Below are positions 24,786 through 33,606 of a DNA stretch of 64,000 bases, piece by piece. The position numbers were made by a program, and so were the translations under genes. Each line of letters starts with the position of its first letter. Position 1 is the first letter of the stretch. The notes under the pieces were generated by a model. It was not told the origin of the DNA and ran no database searches. It saw only the letters and a program-made list of their open reading frames with translations. Location of the stretch: assembly GCA_017303635.1 (NCBI GenBank), contig JAFLCG010000011.1:1-64000 (forward strand). The letters are read 5' to 3'. This DNA comes from Anaerolineae bacterium (GTDB lineage Bacteria; Chloroflexota; Anaerolineae; Aggregatilineales; Phototrophicaceae).

Positions 24786-24805
24786 GGGCGCACAGCCGTG
24801 CGCCC
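24786..24805. repeat. GGGCGCAC palindrome
   Basis: GGGCGCAC (24786-24793) pairs with GTGCGCCC (24798-24805) around AGCC and is followed by CTAC. It belongs to the GTAGGGGCGC-type dispersed palindromes seen in several gaps of the window. Confidence 0.6.
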
Positions 24806-24875
24806 CTACATTCACATGTTCCCTTGCGTAAATCCTGACCATAAACTTTCTTGATCTTTTTGGTGAATTGGAATT

Positions 24876-26387
24876 ATGACGGTTTCGCTCTCGGCACAGC
24901 ATGTCGTCAAGCGGTATGGCGGCGTGGTGGCGCTGGCCGATGGTCATTTGGAAGTGCGCTCTGGCGAAGTGGTAGCCCTGCTGGGGGCCAACGGCAGCGG
25001 CAAAAGCACTCTGAGCAAGATCATCACCGGGGTGGTGGCACCCAACGAAGGCCAGCTTCAACTGAATGGTCAGCCGATCACCTTTGCCTCCCCTCGCGAT
25101 GCTCGGCGCGCCGGAATCGCCGCGGTGTACCAGGAACTGAGCCTTATCCCGGATATGTCCGTTGCCGAGAATATCTGGCTGACTCATGAGCCGTATCAAT
25201 TGTGGCGGGTCAACCGCCGGAAGATGCGGCAGGATACGCAAAAGCTCCTGGATTTGTTCGGCGGCACCTACCGCGCTTCCCTGACTCCGGATGCGCCGAT
25301 CAACAGCTTGCCCCCTGATGAACGCCAGATTGTTGAGATTCTCAAGGCGCTCAGCTTCCAACCGCGAATCATCATTCTGGATGAAGCCACGGCCAGCCTC
25401 GACAGCCAGCAGGTTGATCGTCTGTTTGACCTGGTTGCCCGCTGGAAATCCGAAGGGATGGCGGTGGTCTTTGTCTCCCACCGGATGGAAGAAATCTTCC
25501 GGATCGCGGACCGGGCAACGGTTCTGCGTAACGGGCGGCATGTGGGTGACCGACTGATGCAGGGAACGACGGAGCGCGACCTGGTCAATTTGATGATCGA
25601 GAGCGCGGCTCAACCGCATGCGCATGAGCGTCCACCGCTTCAAGCTGATGCCCCTGTGCGCTTACAAGTGGAGAATTTACAGGCTGGCCCGATTGCGGGC
25701 GTCAACCTGACTTTACGCGATGGCGAACTGCTGGGCTTAGGCGGGCTGCAAGGGCAGGGGCAGAGCGAACTGCTGCTGGCTCTGTTCGGTGCGCTGCCGA
25801 TCAGCCGCGGGACCGTGACTCTCTCCGGCGAACGGGTGCGCTACGGTCATCCATGGGAGGCGATGGAACGTGGTGTCGCCTTTGTCCCGGGTGACCGGGG
25901 CAGTGAAGGGTTGCTGCTAAGCCGATCTATTCTAGAAAATATGCACTTGCCCTCGTGGGCCAAGTTCGGTTTCCCGTTGAAGATGCGGCAGGCGGAAGCT
26001 GAAGCACAGCGCAGCGCTGATGAACTGCGGCTGGTGATGGCTGGGCTGGGTGCGCCGGTCAGCAGCCTGAGCGGTGGCAATGCCCAGAAGGTGGTCATTG
26101 GCAAATGGCTGCTGCGGTCGCCCCGCCTGCTGCTGCTCAATGATCCGACCAAGGGCGTGGATGTGGGCGCGAAGGGCGAATTTTATACGCTGCTCAATCA
26201 ACTGCGGGCACAGGGGACGGCGATCCTCTTTTACAGCAGCGATGACGATGAACTCATCGGTTTGTGTGACCGGGTGCTGGTGCTGCATGATGGGCAGGTG
26301 AGCGCGGATCTGCGCGGTGGCGATGTCACCCGCGTCAATCTGGTTTCGGCTAGCATGGGCGGGGGTGGGGCAGTGGTCGGGGGCTAG
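24876..26387 (+). CDS. Sugar ABC transporter ATPase (RbsA/MglA type), importer 1
   Basis: This 503-residue double ATPase powers the sugar importer. The first domain has Walker A GANGSGKST and an ATP-site LDEATAS Walker B; its signature region is unusual, reading NSLPPDERQIVEI. The second domain has a degenerate P-loop (GGLQGQGQSE), the signature LSGGNAQKV and NDPTKGVDVGAK. This asymmetry is normal for the family. It lies between the binding-protein gene and two permease genes of the same operon. Confidence 0.94.
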   Translation: MTVSLSAQHVVKRYGGVVALADGHLEVRSGEVVALLGANGSGKSTLSKIITGVVAPNEGQLQLNGQPITFASPRDARRAGIAAVYQELSLIPDMSVAENIWLTHEPYQLWRVNRRKMRQDTQKLLDLFGGTYRASLTPDAPINSLPPDERQIVEILKALSFQPRIIILDEATASLDSQQVDRLFDLVARWKSEGMAVVFVSHRMEEIFRIADRATVLRNGRHVGDRLMQGTTERDLVNLMIESAAQPHAHERPPLQADAPVRLQVENLQAGPIAGVNLTLRDGELLGLGGLQGQGQSELLLALFGALPISRGTVTLSGERVRYGHPWEAMERGVAFVPGDRGSEGLLLSRSILENMHLPSWAKFGFPLKMRQAEAEAQRSADELRLVMAGLGAPVSSLSGGNAQKVVIGKWLLRSPRLLLLNDPTKGVDVGAKGEFYTLLNQLRAQGTAILFYSSDDDELIGLCDRVLVLHDGQVSADLRGGDVTRVNLVSASMGGGGAVVGG

Positions 26388-26526
26388 TGGCTGGTGGTCA
26401 GTGAAGAAGTGAAGAGTGAAGAAGTACAGAGTACAGAGTACAGAGGGAAGCAGTGAATGAATGCCGACTGATCGCAGGTATCTTGCGGCTGGCAGTCAGA
26501 ACTTATCAGGGGAACATGACACCAAG

Positions 26527-27546
26527 ATGCACGCTGACAGTACATCACTGACGATGGCGCAGGCGGATGCCGGGGTGAAACCGCTGGCGATCCTGCGGCG
26601 CTCCTTGAGTCAGTATCCGTTTCTATTTGCGCTACTGCTGCTGGTGATTGCCTTGGCGATCAACTATGCGCTGCAGGATAACCTCTTTGAATTACGGACG
26701 CTGAACCGCAATCTACGTGGTTTTTTACCGTCGATTATTCTGGCGGTTGGTCAGACGCTGGTGATTATCGGCGGTGGGGTTGATTTATCGGTCGGGGCGA
26801 TTGTCTCGATGGTCAACGCCATTCTGGTGACACTGATTACAGCGGAAAGCTCGCCGGAACAAGTGGGCCTGGCAATTTTGATCGGCTGCGGGGCGGGTGT
26901 GCTGGCGGGAATGGTCAACGGCTTTTGTGTGGCTTACCTGCGCCTGCAACCGATTGTGACGACCTACGCGACCAGCTTCGTCTTTTCCGGGCTGGCGCTG
27001 CTGATTTTGCCACGACCGGGCGGGGCGATCCCTGAATTTCTGGAAGATCTGTATCGCTCGACGCCGGGGGATATTCCCTTTGCGGTGTACATGATCGTGC
27101 TGGTGGTGATTGTCTGGTGGTTGCTGCGGTCGAGCCGGTTTGGTCAGTATCTGTTTGCGACCGGGGGTAAGGCCGAAGCGGCATACACCACCGGCGTCCC
27201 GGTCAATCGCATCCGGCTGATGAGTTATGTGCTGTGCGGGTTATTCGCCGCACTGGCGGCGCTGGCCTATACGACACTGACCAGCAGCGGTAATCCACGC
27301 AGCGGTGATGACCTCACGCTGCCTTCGGTGGTGGCGGTGGTGCTGGGCGGCACCCGCCTGAGCGGTGGCCAGGGCGGGGTGGTCGGGACGATCTTCGGGG
27401 TCATCATTCTGGGTGTCTTCCGCAACATTATTTCTTTTGCCAATATCGACTCGTGGTGGCAGACGCTGGTCAATGCACTGATCATCATTGCGGCGCTGGC
27501 CGGGCCGGGTCTGCTGACGGCGCTGCGCGGGAGGAACCGTTCATGA
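26527..27546 (+). CDS. Sugar ABC transporter permease (RbsC type), importer 1, first subunit
   Basis: The integral membrane protein has about nine to ten hydrophobic segments and the BPD_transp_2 core motifs, including GQTLVIIGGGVDLSVGAIVS and VVLGGTRLSGGQGGVVGT. The start is uncertain: 26527 (MHADSTSLTM) is chosen, but the in-frame ATG at 26461 would add 22 residues and neither has a good ribosome site. The preceding gap carries GAAGAAGTACAGAGTACAGAG tandem-like repeats. The end overlaps the second permease by 4 bases, so the two subunits are probably made together as a heterodimer. Confidence 0.88.
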   Translation: MHADSTSLTMAQADAGVKPLAILRRSLSQYPFLFALLLLVIALAINYALQDNLFELRTLNRNLRGFLPSIILAVGQTLVIIGGGVDLSVGAIVSMVNAILVTLITAESSPEQVGLAILIGCGAGVLAGMVNGFCVAYLRLQPIVTTYATSFVFSGLALLILPRPGGAIPEFLEDLYRSTPGDIPFAVYMIVLVVIVWWLLRSSRFGQYLFATGGKAEAAYTTGVPVNRIRLMSYVLCGLFAALAALAYTTLTSSGNPRSGDDLTLPSVVAVVLGGTRLSGGQGGVVGTIFGVIILGVFRNIISFANIDSWWQTLVNALIIIAALAGPGLLTALRGRNRS

Positions 27547-28538
27547 CCTCGCAGACTTCATCGGGGCAAGGCGGTGTGACGGGTTTGCTCGGTCAAATTG
27601 GGCGGGTGCCCCCGGCGCTGCTGGCGCTAATCCTGGCGGTGATCCTGTTCTTTGTGGGTGGTTTGCTCAACCCCAACTTCGTCAATGCCAATCAAGCGGT
27701 GAACATCGTCCGCCTGGCGGCCTTTCTGGGAATCGTCGCTGCCGGGCAAACGCTGGTCATCATCAGCGGGAATGAAGGCATCGACCTCTCGGTCGGCGGG
27801 ATTGTGACGCTGGCGGCTATCCTGATTTACCGCATTTCGGATGGGAATGATACGCTGCTGCTGCCGGCGCTGGGCGTGGCGTTATTGGCCGGGACGCTCA
27901 TCGGTGTGATTAACGGGCTGGGCATTATCGCCATCAACATCCCACCGTTGGTGATGACGCTGGGCATGACCGGTGTGATTCAGGGTACGATCCTGGTGGT
28001 GACCCAGGGGGAGTTAATCGGCGATACGCCACCGCTGCTGGCCCAGGTGATCGCTGCACCGGGGCCGCTGGGTATCCCGGGGGTCGTGATTGTGTGGGTG
28101 GTGCTGGGGTTGCTGATGTGGCTGCTGCTGGAGCGCACGACTTATGGCAAGCAGTTGTTTGCGATCGGGGTCAACCGGCGGACGGCGCGCCTTTCCGGTG
28201 TGCGGGTGCCGCAGGTGGTGATTGCGACTTATGCTCTGAGCGGGATGCTGGCGGCCTTCGGCGGGTTTGTGCTGCTGGGCTTTACACAGACGGTCTTTCT
28301 CAATCTGGGTGGGCCATATCTGTTCCCCTCGATTGCCGCGGTAGTGGTCGGCGGGACGCTGCTGGCAGGCGGCAAAGGCGGCTACTTCGGCACGATGTCC
28401 GGCGCGCTGGTGCTGACGCTGATCGAGAGCCTGCTGCGGGCGGCGCAATTGCAGGAAGCGTATCAGTTGATGGTCTTCGGTCTGATCCTGCTGGCCCTGC
28501 TGACGATCTACGGACGGCAGCGGAACCTCAGACAGTGA
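27543..28538 (+). CDS. Sugar ABC transporter permease (RbsC type), importer 1, second subunit
   Basis: The 331-residue membrane protein of the BPD_transp_2 family carries GQTLVIISGNEGIDLSVGG and VVVGGTLLAGGKGGYFGT motifs. The start at 27543 overlaps the stop of the first permease (ATGA), which rules out a longer in-frame start at 27453. Having two different permeases differs from the single RbsC of E. coli and suggests a heterodimeric pore. The gap after it (28539-28671) contains CTCATAGCTCATGGC-type short repeats before the dehydrogenase gene. Confidence 0.92.
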   Translation: MTSQTSSGQGGVTGLLGQIGRVPPALLALILAVILFFVGGLLNPNFVNANQAVNIVRLAAFLGIVAAGQTLVIISGNEGIDLSVGGIVTLAAILIYRISDGNDTLLLPALGVALLAGTLIGVINGLGIIAINIPPLVMTLGMTGVIQGTILVVTQGELIGDTPPLLAQVIAAPGPLGIPGVVIVWVVLGLLMWLLLERTTYGKQLFAIGVNRRTARLSGVRVPQVVIATYALSGMLAAFGGFVLLGFTQTVFLNLGGPYLFPSIAAVVVGGTLLAGGKGGYFGTMSGALVLTLIESLLRAAQLQEAYQLMVFGLILLALLTIYGRQRNLRQ

Positions 28539-28671
28539 AGAGTGGCTGATAGCTCATAGCTCATGGCAGATAGCCTGAGGAATCTGCCTGAAACCTGCCA
28601 CCCGAAATCTGAAACCCAAAGCCACCACCTGGAAGTAGGTTGCTGGTAGCCATTTTTAAGGAGCTTATCTC

Positions 28672-29865
28672 ATGCACAAGATTACGATGTTAGGGACCGG
28701 GTTGATCGGGTTGTTTTATACGATGTCGATTCATGGCAACCGCAGCCGCGATCAGGTCAAGGTGATTTATTCGCGCAGTGAAGAACGGGGTAGTAAGTTC
28801 GCCCAGGAATGGAATATCCCGCGCTACACCACTGACCTGAAGGCTGCTATCGAAGATCCGGAAACGGATACGGTGGTGGTCGGGCTGCCGAACAACCTGC
28901 ATGAAGAAGCCTGTACGCTGGCGGCGCAGGCGGGTAAAGCGGTGCTCTGCACCAAACCGCTGGCCCGTACAGGTGCCGAAGCCAAGCGCATTCTGGATGT
29001 TTGTGAGAAGGCTGGGGTCTTCCACGGGTATCTGGAAGATCTGGTGTATACGCCCAAGACTCTCAAGGCACTAAACAGCGTGGCGAACGGGGCACTGGGT
29101 AAGGTGCTGTGGGCACGGAGCCGCGAGACACATCCGGGGCCGCACAGCTCATGGTTCTGGGACAAGGAGATGTCTGGTGGCGGGGCGATTATCGACCTGG
29201 GCTGTCATTGTGTGGAGATTGCGCGTAACTTCATCGGCAAAGACCTTCGTCCGGTCGAGGTGATGTGCTGGGCGGATACACAAGTCCACCCGATTGATGC
29301 CGAAGATCACTCGATTGGGTTGGTCAAGTATGCCAACGGCGCGATTGGTCAGTTCGAGGTGAGCTGGACGTTCCGGGGTGGTATGGATCTGCGCGATGAA
29401 GTCTCCGGCACAGAAGGCACGATCTGGCTGAACCACTGGCTGCGCACTGGCTATGAGATGTTCACGGCGGTGGGCGAGGGTGGTTATGTGGCGGAGAAGG
29501 CCGAGAGCGATAAGGGCTGGCTGTTCCCGGTCGGGGATGAAGTGGGCGGCCTCGGCTATACCGAGATGTTCAACGACATGTTCAACAGCATGGACGCGAA
29601 CAAGAAGCCGCGCGAGGATTTCTACGACGGCTATGTGGTCAATTGTATTCTGGATGCCTGCTTCAAATCCGCTGCCAGCAAGCAGTGGGAGCCGATTGAG
29701 CTGGAATGGCGCGGCAGCGAGGACGCGGGCAAAGAAGCCTTCATGACCGAGTTTGACGCCGATCACTTCCTCATCAAGGAAGAAAAGATGCCGGATGGCC
29801 GCACCAAGTACATTCTTAAAGAGAAGGCCGGCGGCAAAGTGGTACAGAAAGTGGTCGAGGCGTAA
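28672..29865 (+). CDS. Gfo/Idh/MocA family dehydrogenase, pathway 1
   Basis: The 397-residue NAD(P)-dependent oxidoreductase has an N-terminal MLGTGLIGLFY Rossmann motif and a catalytic block CTKPLART, where Thr replaces the common Glu of EKP. The Asp-His motif is DLGCHCVEIARN. It follows importer 1 and is spaced by only 2 bp from the SIS gene downstream. It likely oxidises or isomerises the imported sugar through a keto intermediate. An AAGGAGC ribosome site is well placed. Confidence 0.9.
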   Translation: MHKITMLGTGLIGLFYTMSIHGNRSRDQVKVIYSRSEERGSKFAQEWNIPRYTTDLKAAIEDPETDTVVVGLPNNLHEEACTLAAQAGKAVLCTKPLARTGAEAKRILDVCEKAGVFHGYLEDLVYTPKTLKALNSVANGALGKVLWARSRETHPGPHSSWFWDKEMSGGGAIIDLGCHCVEIARNFIGKDLRPVEVMCWADTQVHPIDAEDHSIGLVKYANGAIGQFEVSWTFRGGMDLRDEVSGTEGTIWLNHWLRTGYEMFTAVGEGGYVAEKAESDKGWLFPVGDEVGGLGYTEMFNDMFNSMDANKKPREDFYDGYVVNCILDACFKSAASKQWEPIELEWRGSEDAGKEAFMTEFDADHFLIKEEKMPDGRTKYILKEKAGGKVVQKVVEA

Positions 29866-29867
29866 GC

Positions 29868-30905
29868 ATGACTGGATTTCTGACGGAGATTGATGAACAG
29901 CCCGGTGTCATCCGCCAGACGGTTGAGGGATTGCGCTCGCAGATCAGGGCGGTGGATGACTGGCGGGAGCGGTTGCGGTCCGGCAGTGTGCGGCCGGTGA
30001 TCTTCAGCGGGATGGGGGCGTCGTCGTTCGCGCCCATCCCGGCCCAGATTGATCTGGTGAAGCACGGCATCGAAGCTTTGGCTATCGAGTCATCGGAACT
30101 GCTGCATTATCAACTGCCGCTGGTCACGCCCGATACGCTGCTGGTGCTGATTTCACAATCTGGTCGGTCGGTGGAAATTGTGCGCCTGCTGGAGACGCTG
30201 CAAGGCCGTGCGCCGGTGCTGGCGATCACTAACGACGCGGGCAGTCCGCTGGCGGCATCAAGCCAGACGGTGCTGACGATGCAGGCTGGTTCAGAATTGA
30301 CGGTCTCCAGCAAAACGTATACCTGCACACTGGCGACTTTACATCTGCTGGTGACCGCCCTGACGGGCGGTGATACCGGCGCATCAGCTCATGAAGCCCT
30401 GATGGTCGCTGACCAACTGGAAGCGTCCCTGCCTGGCTGGCGAGATGATGCGGCGGGGTTGGTCAAACGGATCGAAGGCAGCCAGACGATCGAGTACCTG
30501 GGACGCGGGCATTCGATGGCTTCGGCCATGACGGCAGCCCTTATCACCAAGGAGTCGACCAAGTTCCCGACCGAAGGGATGAACGCGGCGCAATTCCGGC
30601 ATGGCCCTATGGAAGTCACGGATGGGCGCATCAGCGCGTTCATTTTCACCGGCGCAGGTACTACGCAACCAATGATGAAGGGTTTGGCCGCGGAGATGAG
30701 CCGCCTGGGTGGGCGAGTGACAACGATTGGCCCGACCGGCGCTATGGAGGGCGTCCCTCATATTCCGGTAGCGAGCGCACCGGATCGCTTGCTGCCGATT
30801 CTGGAGATCGCGCCGATTCATCACTTCGCGGCGGCTTTCGCAGCCCATCAAGGTTATGTCCCCGGTACGTTCCGCTACATCACGAAGGTGACGACGACTG
30901 AATGA
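29868..30905 (+). CDS. Double SIS-domain phosphosugar isomerase/deaminase (GlmS/AgaS-like)
   Basis: The 345-residue protein has two SIS domains like the isomerase half of GlmS but no glutaminase domain. Ligand loops include SGMGASSFAP, ISQSGRSVEIVR, TNDAGSPLAAS and STKFPTEGMNAAQFRHGP, the last being the GlmS/AgaS-like active-site stretch. Enzymes of this kind deaminate or isomerise amino-sugar or sugar phosphates. With the ROK kinase and dehydrogenase it suggests that pathway 1 handles an amino sugar or a modified hexose, though this is inference. Start 2 bp after the dehydrogenase stop. Confidence 0.88.
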   Translation: MTGFLTEIDEQPGVIRQTVEGLRSQIRAVDDWRERLRSGSVRPVIFSGMGASSFAPIPAQIDLVKHGIEALAIESSELLHYQLPLVTPDTLLVLISQSGRSVEIVRLLETLQGRAPVLAITNDAGSPLAASSQTVLTMQAGSELTVSSKTYTCTLATLHLLVTALTGGDTGASAHEALMVADQLEASLPGWRDDAAGLVKRIEGSQTIEYLGRGHSMASAMTAALITKESTKFPTEGMNAAQFRHGPMEVTDGRISAFIFTGAGTTQPMMKGLAAEMSRLGGRVTTIGPTGAMEGVPHIPVASAPDRLLPILEIAPIHHFAAAFAAHQGYVPGTFRYITKVTTTE

Positions 30906-30908
30906 CAG

Positions 30909-31010
30909 TCCTCACCCCTAGAAGCCTGCGGCGTCCCAAAATCCGCTGTCTGCTCCACCGTACCTACTCAGCCCTCTCCCGAACGCCGCAGACGGCTGGG
31001 AGAGGAGAGA
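30909..31010. repeat. Palindromic CCTCACCCC-type repeat, long variant
   Basis: TCCTCACCCC at the left and GGGAGAGGAG at the right enclose a long stem made of CTGCGGCGT and its partner ACGCCGCAG. A variant of the family at 12757, with a larger insert. It fills most of the gap between the SIS and ROK genes. Confidence 0.6.
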
Positions 31011-31125
31011 CGGAGACGCGACAGAAGTAGAGACATACCTGAGTAGTTACGCTCTAACTTCGGCGGACGGCACGGTGTGGAGAGAAAAACCAGAGGATAC
31101 CTGAATAGTTAGGTATGGTGCGTGA

Positions 31126-32085
31126 ATGATGGATGCACACTACGTCATTGGGGTGGATATTGGTGGGACGGGGATGAGCGCCGCCCTGGTGGATGCGGGT
31201 GGGGCGCGAGTCCTTCAGCGGGAAACTATTCCGACCGAGGCAGCGCGTGGGCCTGAAGACGGCCTGCGACGGCTGGGTGATCTGATCGAGCGGGTGGCAG
31301 CGGATCACCTCCCGGAGATCAGCGGGATTGGCATCGGCTGCACCGGGCCGGTCGATTGTGAAACGGGGCGTATCCATAACCCTTATACGCTGCCGACCTG
31401 GGATGATGTCCCGCTGACTGATTATCTCGAAACGCGCTTTAAGCTGCCGACCGCATTGGTCAATGATGCTCACGCGGCGGCATTAGGAGAATTCTGGGTT
31501 GGGGCAGGGCGCGGTTGCCAGCACATGATTTACATGACCATCAGCACCGGTATCGGCGGAGGTTTCATCCTCAACGGGAAACTGTATCGCGGTGCCGGGC
31601 TGCTCTCCAGTGAAGTCGGTCATATGGCTCTCGATCCGGCAGGGCCGGACTGCTACTGCGGGGCGCGGGGTTGCCTGGAGATGCTGGCGGCTGGCCCGGC
31701 GATTGCGGCGCAGGCGGTGGCACAGGTGCCCGATGACGGACTCATCCTGCAACTGGCGGGGGGCGACCGGACAGCGATCACGGCGCGGCAGGTCGGCGAG
31801 GCGGCTGCCCAGGGTGATGCGCTAGCGCGTGAGGTGCTGGCGGAAGCGGGGCGCTGGGTTGGGATTGGACTCGCCAGTCTACTCAATCTGCTGACGCCGG
31901 AGGTGGTGGTGCTGGGCGGCGGGGTGATGAATGCCCATGCTTATCTGATGCCGACCATCCTGGAGACGGTCAAGGCGAGGGCGGCGCTGGTGCCTTTCGA
32001 GCGCATCCGCATCACGCGGGCGGCGCTTGGCGCGGATGCCGGGGTGATGGGCGCAGCTAAAGCGATACTCAGTAATGAATACTGA
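31126..32085 (+). CDS. ROK-family sugar kinase
   Basis: This 319-residue kinase resembles glucokinase/N-acetylmannosamine kinase of the ROK family. It has the phosphate-binding GVDIGGTGMSAALVD at the N-terminus, the catalytic Asp region VNDAHAAALGEFWVGAG, the ROK signature around SSEVGHMALD, and the zinc motif CYCGARGCLE. No helix-turn-helix precedes it, so it is an enzyme and not a ROK repressor. Last gene of pathway 1; convergent with the PPOX-fold gene. Confidence 0.92.
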   Translation: MMDAHYVIGVDIGGTGMSAALVDAGGARVLQRETIPTEAARGPEDGLRRLGDLIERVAADHLPEISGIGIGCTGPVDCETGRIHNPYTLPTWDDVPLTDYLETRFKLPTALVNDAHAAALGEFWVGAGRGCQHMIYMTISTGIGGGFILNGKLYRGAGLLSSEVGHMALDPAGPDCYCGARGCLEMLAAGPAIAAQAVAQVPDDGLILQLAGGDRTAITARQVGEAAAQGDALAREVLAEAGRWVGIGLASLLNLLTPEVVVLGGGVMNAHAYLMPTILETVKARAALVPFERIRITRAALGADAGVMGAAKAILSNEY

Positions 32086-32146
32086 TCCAGGCTGCGCCAT
32101 TCTCAACTGATCTTCTGGCTTAACCTCTTACTACCATTTACAGCCG

Positions 32147-32659
32147 CTAACTCTTCGCGTCGTTCAAATACTTCTCGTGCCACTCGACGCCGTCCCAGGT
32201 GACAAACTTCTTGTTGGGGTCGGGCGTGATGCGGACGAGGAAACGCGGGCGATCACGAGTCGGTTCCAGATATTCCGGGCCATGCGGGCCGAGGTAACGG
32301 ACTGACATGCGCTGGGCGATTTCCAGACATTGGCCTGTCATCGGCGCGGGGCCAAAGATAATTTCTGCCGTACCCCGGAATAACATGCGCGTATAGGTGC
32401 CGCTGTCCATCGCGCAGGAGATGGCGACTTTCGGATTGGTACGGAGGTGTTTGACAAAGACGGTTTTTTCACGTGGGACGACGTACATCGCGATGCCATC
32501 CCACTCTTGCCAGATCGGCGTGATATAGGGGTAGCCATCCTCATCAATGGTGGCGACACGGGCGACGACCGGCCCCGACAAGAATTCAAGCAATTCTTCC
32601 GGGGTGAGGCCGCGCATTTTGCCCATCCAGTCCGGGTAGGTGCGAGGTGCATCAGTCAT
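32147..32659 (-). CDS. Pyridoxamine 5'-phosphate oxidase-fold (flavin/F420-type split barrel) protein
   Basis: The 170-residue protein has the split-barrel order of the PPOX superfamily: LEFLSGPVVARVATIDEDGYPYITPIW at the N-terminus, then VVPREKTVFVKHLRTNPKVAISC. Such small members bind FMN, F420 or haem and are often of unknown role. The start at 32659 (MTDAPRTYPD) follows an AAAGGA ribosome site; the longer frame to 32794 overlaps the GntR-2 gene end and has no similarity. It lies directly downstream of GntR-2 and may be co-transcribed with it. Confidence 0.82.
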   Translation of the reverse strand: MTDAPRTYPDWMGKMRGLTPEELLEFLSGPVVARVATIDEDGYPYITPIWQEWDGIAMYVVPREKTVFVKHLRTNPKVAISCAMDSGTYTRMLFRGTAEIIFGPAPMTGQCLEIAQRMSVRYLGPHGPEYLEPTRDRPRFLVRITPDPNKKFVTWDGVEWHEKYLNDAKS

Positions 32660-32693
32660 GGTGTGGCATCCTTTGTGTGATGTATGCGAACGG

Positions 32694-33449
32694 TTATTTG
32701 ACTTCGAGCCGGGCGGGCTGCTGGGGGAGTTCGAGCCGGAAACGACACCGATCTGCCCGAACGACATTATCACCCAGGTGCAGCAGCACATCACCCCGGG
32801 TATAGCCTAATCGTCGTAGTAAAAAGACGGGTGCGCCTCGGGCGATCCGCAGATGAGTAGCTTGAACCGCATCAGCGAGTCCGGCTTCGACCGTATCGAC
32901 TGAACGATCCAGCGTCAGGTGGTAGTGTTCATTCAAGTAGCGGTAGAGCGATCCGCTCAGGTCAACAGTCAGCAAATCCGGGGCATACTGCAGGGGGACA
33001 TAGGAGGTGTTGACCATCAGGGTTTGCCCCTCCAAAAAGCGCAACCGTTCCAACACGATGAGCGGCTCTTGTGGCGAGCAATTAAAGAACGGGGCCAGTT
33101 CCCCGGCAGAGCGGGTTTCCCTTCGCAGAAGGGTATCGGTCAGATTCATGCCCTGCTGGCGGATTTGCTCGGCAAAACTGTAGGCGGTGAAGAGGGGCTG
33201 CTCCAGTTTCGGCAAGGCCACGTAGGTGCCGCTGCCCAGGTTGCGTTCGAGGATTCCCTGTTGGGCCAGGGAGTGAATGGCCTGGCGAACGGTGGCGCGG
33301 CTCACGCCGGTCAACTGCATCCAGTCACGCTCGGAGGGCAGACGATCTCCTGGCAGCCATTCGCGTCGCAGGATGGCCAAACGGATGGCCTGTTCCAACT
33401 GCTGATGTAAGGGGATTGGACTGTCAGTATCCAGATTCCAGATGCTCAT
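32694..33449 (-). CDS. GntR-family regulator with UTRA domain (GntR-2)
   Basis: The 251-residue HutC-subfamily regulator has a winged helix in the first ~75 residues (GDRLPSERDWMQLTGVSRATVRQAI, then LGSGTYV as the wing) and a UTRA domain. It is divergent from importer 2. Its recognition helix differs from that of GntR-1, and the palindrome in its intergenic region (TGGTACGTACCA) differs too, so the two importers should be under separate control. The effector is unknown. Confidence 0.92.
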   Translation of the reverse strand: MSIWNLDTDSPIPLHQQLEQAIRLAILRREWLPGDRLPSERDWMQLTGVSRATVRQAIHSLAQQGILERNLGSGTYVALPKLEQPLFTAYSFAEQIRQQGMNLTDTLLRRETRSAGELAPFFNCSPQEPLIVLERLRFLEGQTLMVNTSYVPLQYAPDLLTVDLSGSLYRYLNEHYHLTLDRSVDTVEAGLADAVQATHLRIARGAPVFLLRRLGYTRGDVLLHLGDNVVRADRCRFRLELPQQPARLEVK

Positions 33450-33515
33450 TTTTACAAGTAATCAACTTTTTGTTGACAGGTGTGCCGATTGCCTGACGCC
33501 GTTAATCCAATCTGG

Positions 33516-33569
33516 TTGACAGCCTGCCCAATCAATGTTAAGGTCTGCTGAGTGAAGTGGTACGTACCA
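33516..33569 (+). promoter_or_regulatory. Importer-2 promoter and GntR-2 operator
   Basis: TTGACA (33516-33521) is followed after 17 bp by a weak -10, TAAGGT (33539-33544). The perfect 12-bp palindrome TGGTACGTACCA (33558-33569) lies 13 bp beyond the -10, the same arrangement as the GntR-1 site at 23346. It is the only such palindrome noticed in the window, which supports a local GntR-2 target. Confidence 0.6.
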
Positions 33570-33606
33570 GTAGTATAGTTCTTTTAGAAACGTTTGCCAC
33601 CTTTTT

